Source: Leucobacter komagatae (GTDB lineage Bacteria; Actinomycetota; Actinomycetes; Actinomycetales; Microbacteriaceae). From it: a stretch of DNA of 64,000 nucleotides. This document shows positions 16,619 to 23,848 of the stretch, piece by piece. A program made the position numbers and the translations under genes. The notes beneath the pieces are model-generated. The model was given only the letters and a program-made list of their open reading frames with translations. It did not search any database and was not told the origin of the DNA. How positions within the stretch are numbered: the stretch's first letter is position 1; every line of letters begins with the position of its first letter. The DNA is taken from assembly GCF_006716085.1 (NCBI RefSeq), contig NZ_VFON01000002.1, positions 124,001 through 188,000 on the forward strand, written 5' to 3'.

Positions 16619-17785
16619 TCAGCGTGCGTTGGCGAGCTCGGCGGCCTTGTCGGCGCCCTCGTCCATCGTGGCGGCCTGGGTCACGAGCGGGTGGTTCGCC
16701 TCGTTGAGAATGCGACGGCCCTCCTCGACGTTGTTGCCGTCGAGGCGCACAACGAGGGGCTTGTTTGCCGCGTCGCCGAGCTTCTCGAGTGCGCCGACGA
16801 TGCCGTTTGCGACGGCGTCACACGCGGTGATGCCGCCGAAGACGTTCACGAAGACCGACTTCACCTGCGGGTCACCAAGGATGACGTCGAGGCCAGCGGC
16901 CATGACCTCAGCCGATGCGCCGCCGCCGATGTCCAGGAAGTTGGCGGGCTTCACGTTGCCGTGGTTCTCGCCCGCGTATGCGACGACGTCGAGGGTCGAC
17001 ATCACAAGGCCTGCACCGTTTCCGATGACACCGACCTCGCCGTCGAGCTTCACGTAGTTGAGGTCCTGCGCCTTGGCCTTCGCCTCCAGCGGATCCTCTG
17101 CGCTCTTGTCCTCGAGCTCGACGTGGCCCGGCTGACGGAAATCAGCGTTCTCGTCGAGCGAGACCTTGCCGTCGAGCGCGACGATGTCGCCCTCACCCGT
17201 GAGCACGAGGGGGTTCACCTCGACGAGCGTTGCGTCTTCGCCAACGTACACCTCGTAAAGCTTCTGGAATACGGGCACGACCTTACCGACGAGCTCCTCC
17301 GGGAACTTCGCCGCGCGTGCGATCTCCTCAGCCTTGGCTGCGTCGATGCCTGCGATCGGATCGATCTCGATGCGCGCGAGAGCCTCGGGCTTCTCGACTG
17401 CGAGCACCTCAATCTCCATGCCACCCTCGACGCTGCACAGCGACAGGTAGGAGCGGTTTGCTCGGTCGAGCAGCACGGAGAAGTAGAACTCCTCCTTGAT
17501 GTCAGCGCCAGCGGCAACCATGACGCGGTTGACGGTGTGGCCCTTGATGTCGAGGCCGAGGATGGCCTGTGCAGCCTCGAACGCCTCGTCGGGGTTCTTT
17601 GCGACCTTCACGCCGCCTGCCTTGCCGCGACCGCCGACCTTCACCTGAGCCTTGACGACGACGACGCCACCAAGCTTCTCGGCTGCTGCACGCACCTCCT
17701 CGGGGGTGTCAGCGACGATGCCGGGGAGCACCGGCACCCCGTATCGTTCGAAAAGATCGCGTGCCTGGTACTCGTACAGATCCAC
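16619..17785 (-). CDS. sucC: succinate-CoA ligase, beta subunit
   Basis: A 388-residue beta subunit. The ATP-grasp domain starts [21 protein letters not shown] and includes [16 protein letters not shown] (about 45-61). [10 protein letters not shown] and [15 protein letters not shown] follow, and the C-terminal domain has [13 protein letters not shown] ([15 protein letters not shown]) and [10 protein letters not shown] motifs. The start is GTG at 17785 with AAGGA 6 nt upstream. First gene of sucCD. Confidence 0.97.
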   Translation of the reverse strand: MDLYEYQARDLFERYGVPVLPGIVADTPEEVRAAAEKLGGVVVVKAQVKVGGRGKAGGVKVAKNPDEAFEAAQAILGLDIKGHTVNRVMVAAGADIKEEFYFSVLLDRANRSYLSLCSVEGGMEIEVLAVEKPEALARIEIDPIAGIDAAKAEEIARAAKFPEELVGKVVPVFQKLYEVYVGEDATLVEVNPLVLTGEGDIVALDGKVSLDENADFRQPGHVELEDKSAEDPLEAKAKAQDLNYVKLDGEVGVIGNGAGLVMSTLDVVAYAGENHGNVKPANFLDIGGGASAEVMAAGLDVILGDPQVKSVFVNVFGGITACDAVANGIVGALEKLGDAANKPLVVRLDGNNVEEGRRILNEANHPLVTQAATMDEGADKAAELANAR

Positions 17786-17831
17786 GTACTGTCCTTCTGC
17801 TTGGGATGTTTGGTTACCCGAGGCAAAAATG

Positions 17832-17845
17832 TCTCGATGTCGAGA
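17832..17845. promoter_or_regulatory. inverted repeat in the sucC leader region
   Basis: TCTCGA-TG-TCGAGA lies 47 nt before the sucC start, within the 299-nt gap 17786-18084. A TAGACT -10-like box for the minus strand is found nearby (about 17872-17877). The palindrome could be an operator; no matching regulator is known. The rest of the gap shows nothing recognisable. Confidence 0.35.
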
Positions 17846-18084
17846 GAAATGTCGACCGTTTGCCAGTCTAACACCGCTATGTCACTAGTTCCCGCCTCGG
17901 TACCCAGGTGCGCGCGCGGCCCGACGCGGCGCCTTGCGCAGACCCCGCTCGCGGCAACTAAACCCGCAGATTCTGGGGCCCGCGTCAAGCGATCCGAGCG
18001 AATCGGCACCCTTACACCCCGGGAAATCGCAGACTTTGCGCGACACGGCCCGGCTCCCCGCGAACCGCTTACAAACTGAGGCAA

Positions 18085-19212
18085 CTACACGAGCGGGGAG
18101 ATTCGCGGAACGCTCATTCCCCCAATGCCGTAGATCTCCTTCGCCTTGCGCCCAAACGCAAGCACGAGAGCCCCGTGCGCGGCGGCCTCATCACCGAGGC
18201 GGGCAGCGACGACAGGAACTTCAAACGGCAACCGGATCTGCCCGCCGACCGCGGCGCTGAGCGGCTCCATGAATGCTTCGCGGGCGCGGGAGAGCCCGCC
18301 ACCGATAACGACCTTTCCCGGATCCACGGCCATGATGAGCGTGGCGAGGGAGCGAGCGAGCTGGTCAATGAACCCCGTAAGTTCGCGGGCCGCGGCCGCG
18401 TCGCCGTCTCGAACCAGTTGAAACAGCTCAGCCGCGCTCCCCGCGCGCGCCCAACCCAGCTGCCCGGTCGTTGGATCAACCCCGGGGACAGCGAGGCGGC
18501 CGATGTCCCCCGCAGCGTCGTGTGCCCCGCGGCGAGGCTTCCCATCAATGATTAAGCCCATCGCAACACGGTTGCCAACCGACAGGTAGAGCACGTCACT
18601 CACGAGCTGGGCTGCGCCGAGGTGGTGCTCAGCAACCGCCGCAAGCCTCACACCGTTATCGACCGCCACTTCCACGCCAAGAACCTCACGCAGTCGCCCG
18701 CCGATGTCCACGCCCGTCCACTCTGGGATGACCACCGACGCAAGCACGCTGCCCGTCTCGTTCACGATTCCCGGCAGCGAAAGCCCAACCGCGCGAAGCT
18801 TCCCGATGGGAAGTCCGGGGCGTTCGAAGGCCTCGCGAATCTGCTGCGTCACACTGTCGAGCTTGGATACCCCGTCGGGGAAGCCCCCAACGCCCGGGCC
18901 AACGTGGTCCGCCAGCACTTCACCGGCCAGGTCCGAGATCACCACGCGTGTTGTCGCGTTGCCTACGTCGACCCCCGCAACGTACCCACTGTCGGCTACG
19001 AATCCATACCAGCGGGAGGGGCGCCCTACGCCCGCACCGCTCGCTGTCGTGCGGGTCAGGGCACCCGCAGCCGTCAGCGACCCGAGCACGTTTTCGACCG
19101 AGGTTCGCGAGAGCTCCAGGGCTGCGGCGAGCCCATTGACCGAATCAGGCCCGTGGTCGCGCAGGCGCATGGCAACTCGGGTAGCGATTGGTTGCGAAAC
19201 GGCATCTTCCAC
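18085..19212 (-). CDS. ROK-family transcriptional regulator
   Basis: A 375-residue ROK protein. Residues 1 to about 65 form a winged-helix DNA-binding domain (VNGLAAALELSRTSVENVLGSLTAAGAL). The ROK domain begins at about 75 with VAGVDVGNATTRVVISDL, a phosphate-loop-like DxGxxxxR. It lacks the Cys-rich zinc motif (GHxxxxxxxxxCxCGxxGC) of ROK sugar kinases: the region reads AHDAAGDIGRLAVPG, so it is probably a regulator rather than a kinase. The GTG at 19212 is chosen over the ATG at 19230 because GGAGG lies 7 nt before it. It is divergent from the operon at 19454-23760 and is its likely repressor. Confidence 0.85.
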   Translation of the reverse strand: MEDAVSQPIATRVAMRLRDHGPDSVNGLAAALELSRTSVENVLGSLTAAGALTRTTASGAGVGRPSRWYGFVADSGYVAGVDVGNATTRVVISDLAGEVLADHVGPGVGGFPDGVSKLDSVTQQIREAFERPGLPIGKLRAVGLSLPGIVNETGSVLASVVIPEWTGVDIGGRLREVLGVEVAVDNGVRLAAVAEHHLGAAQLVSDVLYLSVGNRVAMGLIIDGKPRRGAHDAAGDIGRLAVPGVDPTTGQLGWARAGSAAELFQLVRDGDAAAARELTGFIDQLARSLATLIMAVDPGKVVIGGGLSRAREAFMEPLSAAVGGQIRLPFEVPVVAARLGDEAAAHGALVLAFGRKAKEIYGIGGMSVPRISPLV

Positions 19213-19350
19213 GATCGCACCTCCAAGCATCGCCGCTTCCTCACTGCGGGGCGCAGCGCGGTGGCCTCATCCTAGCCAAGTTCTTACACGAACAAGGCAG
19301 ATTTCGGGGCTTTTGTCACTGCTGTAACACATTCGAAGCGAGACATTCCC

Positions 19351-19407
19351 TTGGATTACCTAGTCCAAATCACGCAGATTGCGAATTATCACACTGTAGT
19401 GTTTAAT
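19351..19407 (+). promoter_or_regulatory. promoter and two palindromic operators of the catabolic operon
   Basis: A promoter is visible: TTGCGA (19379-19384), a 17-bp spacer, and TTTAAT (19402-19407). The spacer contains ACACT-GT-AGTGT (19391-19402), which reaches the -10. A second inverted repeat, TTGGA-N8-TCCAA (19351-19368), lies just upstream of the -35. Both are candidate sites for the divergent ROK regulator, the spacer site being placed for repression. The operon ATG at 19454 has GGAGG 9 nt upstream. Confidence 0.65.
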
Positions 19408-19453
19408 TTCTCTCAAGCGAATCGCTCGTGAACGAACCAATGGAGGATCGAGA

Positions 19454-20485
19454 ATGTCACAGGGTTTTACATCCGAAGCCGAGCTTGAGGCGCGACTCGT
19501 CGCTCCGAGCGCCGGCCTCGTCGAAGACTTCGCAAAGGGCGCGGGCGACCTCGTGATCCTCGGCGCCGGCGGCAAGATGGGGCCGACGCTCGCCGTCCTC
19601 GCACGCAACGCCCTGAACGCGGCCGGCCGCGAGCACGACACCGTCTACGCGGTCTCGCGATTCGGTGAGGCGAGCGTCCGCGAACGACTCGCGCAGGCGG
19701 GCGTCGAGGTGATCCCGTTCGACCTCGTCGAGAATGACAGCCTCGACGCCCTCCCCGACGCCCCGAACGTTGTCTTCATGGTCGGCGCGAAGTTCGGTGC
19801 CGCGACAAGCCCCTCGTGGGCGTGGGAGGTGAACGCCGCTCTGCCCGACCGCATCGCCCGCCGCTACAGGAACAGCGCCATCGCCGCACTCTCGACGGGC
19901 AACGTGTACCCGTTCGTCCCCGCCTCGTCCGGGGGCGCCTCAGAGGACGTCGCACCGGCGCCGATCGGCGAGTACGCGCAGTCGTGCCTCGGCCGCGAGC
20001 GGGTCTTCGAGTTCGCCGCGCAGGAACGCGGCACCCGTGTCTCGATCGTTCGCCTGAACTACGCGGTTGACCTCCGCTACGGCGTGCTCGCGGATATCGG
20101 CTCGGCCGTGCACGCGGGTGAGCCCGTGTCCGTCGACACCGCGAACGTCAACGTTGTCTGGCAGGGCTACGCGAACGAGGTCGTGCTGCGGAGCCTCACC
20201 CACGCATCCACGGACGTGTTTACCATCAACCTCACGGGCCCCGAGACGCTGTCGGTTGAGGCCGTGGCGCAGCGCTTTGGCGGCCTACTCGGGCGCGCTG
20301 TCACGATCGTTGGAGAGCCCCAGCCGACGGCGCTCCTCAACGACTCGAGTCGCTGCATGGCGCTCTTCGGCTACCCGTCGGTCTCAGCGCAGACACTCAT
20401 CGAGTGGCAGGCGCAGTGGATCGAGGCCAACCTGCCGATGACCGCAAAGCCCACCAAGTGGGCCGTCCGAGACGGGAAGTTCTAG
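19454..20485 (+). CDS. NAD(P)-binding epimerase/dehydratase-family protein
   Basis: A 343-residue extended-SDR-like protein. The Rossmann loop is LGAGGKMGP (36-44). The usual catalytic YxxxK is not intact: the matching region reads GEYAQSCLGRERVFE, with no Lys four residues after the Tyr. The Ser/Thr site may be STGNVYPF (about 156). So it may not be a classical dehydrogenase or epimerase; a non-redox or altered activity is possible. First gene of a tight four-gene operon with a DapA-type aldolase, a Gfo/Idh oxidoreductase and an NRAMP-like transporter. The next ATG directly follows its TAG. Confidence 0.75.
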   Translation: MSQGFTSEAELEARLVAPSAGLVEDFAKGAGDLVILGAGGKMGPTLAVLARNALNAAGREHDTVYAVSRFGEASVRERLAQAGVEVIPFDLVENDSLDALPDAPNVVFMVGAKFGAATSPSWAWEVNAALPDRIARRYRNSAIAALSTGNVYPFVPASSGGASEDVAPAPIGEYAQSCLGRERVFEFAAQERGTRVSIVRLNYAVDLRYGVLADIGSAVHAGEPVSVDTANVNVVWQGYANEVVLRSLTHASTDVFTINLTGPETLSVEAVAQRFGGLLGRAVTIVGEPQPTALLNDSSRCMALFGYPSVSAQTLIEWQAQWIEANLPMTAKPTKWAVRDGKF

Positions 20486-21550
20486 ATGTCCACGGCGCCC
20501 TTCCTTCGCCCCGCCGCACGAGAAGCCCTCAACCGGGGCGCTGTCATCCCGGCGCATCCGCTCGCGCTCACCGCCGAGCGGACGCTTGACGAGCGGCGCC
20601 AGCGCGCGCTCACTCGCTACTATCTCGCAGCAGGCGCCGGCGGGCTCGCAGTCGGCGTGCACACGACGCAGTTCGAGATTCGGGATCCAGAGCACAACCT
20701 CTTCGAGCCCGTGCTGCGGCTCGCCGCCGAGGAAATCGCGGCGCACGGCGACGACAGCGTACTGCGCATCGCCGGTGTCACCGGCGACACCGCCCAGGCG
20801 GTCTCTGAGGCCACACTCGCGCGCGACCTCGGCTACGACGCCGTGCTCGTGAGCCCGCGGGTCGAAGGGGCGACCGAGCAGTCCTTGCTTGAGCGCGCAC
20901 GCGCCATCGGCGAGGTGCTTCCCCTCGTCGGCTTCTACCTGCAGACCGCGATTGGCGGTCCGACACTCTCCCGCAACTTCTGGCGGGAGTTCGCCGCGAT
21001 CCCCGCCGTGGTTGCGGTGAAGGCCGCGCCATTCGATAGGTACCGCACCCTCGAACTCGTCCGCGGCGTCGCCGAATCCGGCCGCGCGCACGAGATTGCC
21101 CTCTACACGGGCAACGACGACGCGATCGTGTCCGATTTGCAGTCCGAGTTCCACGTCTCGACCCCCGACGGGCCCGCCACGCTCCGCTTCGTCGGCGGCC
21201 TGCTCGGCCAGTGGGCCGTTGGTACGCGCGCGGCGGTCGCCCTCCTCGAACAGGCGCACCGTGCAGCCGATGGCGACCTCGACGCACTCGCCGCGCTCAA
21301 CCGCGCGAGCGCGGACATGGTCGACTTCAACCAGGCGGTGTTCGACCCGGCCAACGACTTTGCGGGCGTTATCGCTGGCGTGCACGAGGTGCTCCGCCAG
21401 CAGGGTCTCTTCGAGGGCGTCTGGTGCCTCGACCCTACTGAGGGTTTGTCTCCTCGCCAGGCCGATGAAATCCGCCGTGTGCGACTCGCGTATCCCGATC
21501 TCGGTGACGACGTCTTCATCGCCGAGCACCTGGAAACCTGGCTGCGGTAG
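20486..21550 (+). CDS. dihydrodipicolinate synthase-family aldolase/lyase
   Basis: A 354-residue DapA/NAL-type class I aldolase. The Schiff-base Lys is K179 in VVAVKAAPF, the family Tyr is Y151 in GFYLQT, and YTGNDDA (about 210) matches the SGDD site. The substrate-carboxylate loop, normally GTTGE, reads GVHTTQFE (57-64) here, so the keto-acid partner may differ. The protein is longer than DapA (about 300). It probably splits or dehydrates a sugar-acid derivative, by context. Translationally close to its neighbours: 0 nt after the first gene and 6 nt before the third. Confidence 0.8.
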   Translation: MSTAPFLRPAAREALNRGAVIPAHPLALTAERTLDERRQRALTRYYLAAGAGGLAVGVHTTQFEIRDPEHNLFEPVLRLAAEEIAAHGDDSVLRIAGVTGDTAQAVSEATLARDLGYDAVLVSPRVEGATEQSLLERARAIGEVLPLVGFYLQTAIGGPTLSRNFWREFAAIPAVVAVKAAPFDRYRTLELVRGVAESGRAHEIALYTGNDDAIVSDLQSEFHVSTPDGPATLRFVGGLLGQWAVGTRAAVALLEQAHRAADGDLDALAALNRASADMVDFNQAVFDPANDFAGVIAGVHEVLRQQGLFEGVWCLDPTEGLSPRQADEIRRVRLAYPDLGDDVFIAEHLETWLR

Positions 21551-21556
21551 CGCACC

Positions 21557-22528
21557 ATGTCCCCGATCCGGATTGCCTTCGCAGGACTTGCGCACTCACA
21601 CCCGGTGAGCGACGCGAGCAATCTCGCACGGCTACGCGACGCGGGCTCCCCCGTCGAGTTTGTGGGCGTCTACGACTCCGACGGTGCGCTCGCGACCGCG
21701 TTCGCAGAGCGCTTCGGCTGCGAGGTCGCGCCCACCCTGGCGGCGCTCGCTGACGCCCAGCCTGACCTCGTGATCCTCACCGCGCGCCCGCACGAGACCG
21801 CCCCGTTCGTGAGCGAACTCCTCGCAGCGACGAACGCGGTTGTCTTTGCGAACAAGGTTGTTGCGGGCACGGCGGCGCAGCTGGCGGCGTGGGAGGCGGC
21901 GATCGCCGTCGATCAGGATCGGGTCGGCACGTCCTCGGTGCTCAGGTTTGCGCCTGAGCTCCGCGCCCTCGCGGCGCGGGTCGCGGACAGCGAGGTGTGG
22001 GGCGTGCGCGTGCTCGCCCAGCACGACATCGAGATGTTCCTTGCGCCCGACAGGGCGTGGCAGGACGATCCGGCACGCGGCGGCGGCACGCTTGTCACGG
22101 CTGGCGTCCATGCGTGGGAGATGCTGGGAGCCGTGCTCCCGGGCGCCGAGCTCACAGGTGAAGTCTCAGGGTGGACGCACCGTTCTCCGAGCTCGCGCAG
22201 CGCGTCGGAGGAGACGGCCCAGCTTGCTGGAACCGTCGCCGTGCCGGGCCGGCGCGAGGTGCAGTTCGGAATGACTGTCACAGGGACACCGGGCCCAGAG
22301 CGCTACGCCCTCGACGTCTTCACCTCGACCGGGACACTGTCGGTAAGCCTCGAGTTTCCGCACCCGCACGATTCACTTGGGTTCGCGGAGCTCGCGGCGG
22401 CCCTGCTTGAAAACACCCGGGGCGGTCGCGCGACAGCGCCGTGGGAATCAGCACGAGCTGTCGCCACGAACACCATCCGCGCAGCACAGGCGCTGCGCGG
22501 AACACACCACACAGAAATGAGTCAGTGA
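21557..22528 (+). CDS. Gfo/Idh/MocA-family oxidoreductase
   Basis: A 323-residue NAD(P)-dependent oxidoreductase. Its N-terminal Rossmann segment is FAGLAHSHPVS. The EKP catalytic motif is replaced by ANKVVAG: the Lys (K100) stays but Glu and Pro are lost. A conserved His is present in TAGVHAWEML (about 184). Family members oxidise a hydroxyl of sugars, inositols or sugar acids. Shorter than typical (330-390). Its TGA overlaps the ATG of the transporter gene by 1 nt. Confidence 0.82.
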   Translation: MSPIRIAFAGLAHSHPVSDASNLARLRDAGSPVEFVGVYDSDGALATAFAERFGCEVAPTLAALADAQPDLVILTARPHETAPFVSELLAATNAVVFANKVVAGTAAQLAAWEAAIAVDQDRVGTSSVLRFAPELRALAARVADSEVWGVRVLAQHDIEMFLAPDRAWQDDPARGGGTLVTAGVHAWEMLGAVLPGAELTGEVSGWTHRSPSSRSASEETAQLAGTVAVPGRREVQFGMTVTGTPGPERYALDVFTSTGTLSVSLEFPHPHDSLGFAELAAALLENTRGGRATAPWESARAVATNTIRAAQALRGTHHTEMSQ

Positions 22529-23760
22529 TGACCTCCACTCTCGCCACACCCCCGACACAGGGGGCCTCACCCAAACGCGGGTTCTTCGGCTCCATCGGTC
22601 CGGCATTCATTACGGCGGCGCTCGTCTTCGGGCCGGGATCCATCGCCACCGCGAGCGCGATGGGCGCTTCATTCGGCTACGAACTCATCTGGGTTCCCGT
22701 GATCGCCACAATCCTCATGCTCTGCTTCGTGAACATCGGCGTGCGCATTGGCCTCACAACAGACAAGAGCATCCTCGGCACCGTCGCCCACCGCCTGACC
22801 GGCATCGTTGCGGTTATCGTCGGGCTCGGTTCGTTCCTCGTGGTGACCTCGTTCCAGGCGGGCAACTCGGCGGGCACGGGCGCCGCGGGCCAGCTCTTGT
22901 TCGGCGGCGACCCCCGGCTCTTCGCCGTGCTCTTCACCGTCATCGGCCTCATCTTCGTGTGGATTCCGAAGTTTTACCCCGCCCTTGAGAAGCTCATGGT
23001 CGTCGTGATCATCGTGCTCCTCGTCGCGATGATCACGACAGCGGTCGTGAGCAAGCCTGATCTCGGAGCAGTCGTCGGCGGCCTGGTCCCGTCGATCCCT
23101 GAGGGGTCGATTCCGCTCATCGTCGGTCTCGCGGCGACAACGTTCTCGATCGTCGGTGCGCTCTACCAAATCCAGCTTGTCCGGGAGAAGGGCTGGACGA
23201 GCGGCGACTTCAAGCTCGCCCGCCGCGACGCTGTGCTTGGCACCCTCATCCTCGGTTCACTGTCGACCGTCATCATGATCGCCGCCGCTGCGACGCTCAA
23301 CCCCGCCGGTATCGAGGCGAACTCCCCCGCAGCGCTCGCCCAGATCCTCGAGCCGATCGGCTCGTGGGCGGTGTGGCTCTTCGCAATCGGGCTGTGGGCT
23401 GCGGCGTTCTCGTCACTGCTTGGCAACTCAACGATCGGCGGCTCGATGCTCGCGGGCGTCTTCAAGATCGACGGTGGCGGGCTTGCGTCGGCGCCCGTCA
23501 AAGCGTGCATCTCCCTCGTCATCGTGCTCGGCGGCGTCATCGCGACGGTGTTCGGCGGCATTCCGATCCAGCTCATCATCACGGCGCAGGCCGTGACGAT
23601 CATCGTCGTGCCCCTCATCGGCGCCGTCATGGTGTTCCTTGGCAGGCACCGCGACCGCGGCGCGCTGCGCATCAAGACGCCGCAGCTGGTGCTCGCGCTC
23701 TTCGGGCTCGCGTTCCTGCTGTTCCTCGCGGGCAGCTACGTCGTCAAGCTCGCTGGCTGA
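22528..23760 (+). CDS. NRAMP-fold transporter lacking canonical metal ligands
   Basis: A 410-residue integral membrane protein with about 11 helices and overall NRAMP (SLC11) resemblance: GPAFITAALVFGPGSIATAS as helix 1 and a VGLAATTFSIVGALYQIQLVREKGW segment as helix 6. In metal-transporting NRAMPs helix 1 carries DPGN and helix 6 carries MPHN. Here these positions read FGPGS and TTFSIVG, so the Asp, Asn, Met and His ligands are missing. It is therefore unlikely to carry Mn2+ or Fe2+. As last gene of a catabolic operon it may import the organic substrate; this is an inference. A strong terminator follows. Confidence 0.75.
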   Translation: MTSTLATPPTQGASPKRGFFGSIGPAFITAALVFGPGSIATASAMGASFGYELIWVPVIATILMLCFVNIGVRIGLTTDKSILGTVAHRLTGIVAVIVGLGSFLVVTSFQAGNSAGTGAAGQLLFGGDPRLFAVLFTVIGLIFVWIPKFYPALEKLMVVVIIVLLVAMITTAVVSKPDLGAVVGGLVPSIPEGSIPLIVGLAATTFSIVGALYQIQLVREKGWTSGDFKLARRDAVLGTLILGSLSTVIMIAAAATLNPAGIEANSPAALAQILEPIGSWAVWLFAIGLWAAAFSSLLGNSTIGGSMLAGVFKIDGGGLASAPVKACISLVIVLGGVIATVFGGIPIQLIITAQAVTIIVVPLIGAVMVFLGRHRDRGALRIKTPQLVLALFGLAFLLFLAGSYVVKLAG

Positions 23761-23777
23761 CGCCAAACAGTACGCGC

Positions 23778-23838
23778 GATGCCCGGTCGGGGCGGGTCTT
23801 TGCTGAGACCCAGCCCTGACCGGGCATCGTCGGTTTTT
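23778..23838. terminator. strong bidirectional terminator
   Basis: GATGCCCGGTC at 23778 pairs with GACCGGGCATC ending at 23828, with an inner GGGTCT/AGACCC stem; TTTTT follows at 23834-23838. It lies between the catabolic operon and the convergent pcrA gene. Confidence 0.85.
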
Positions 23839-23848
23839 GCAGCTTCGG

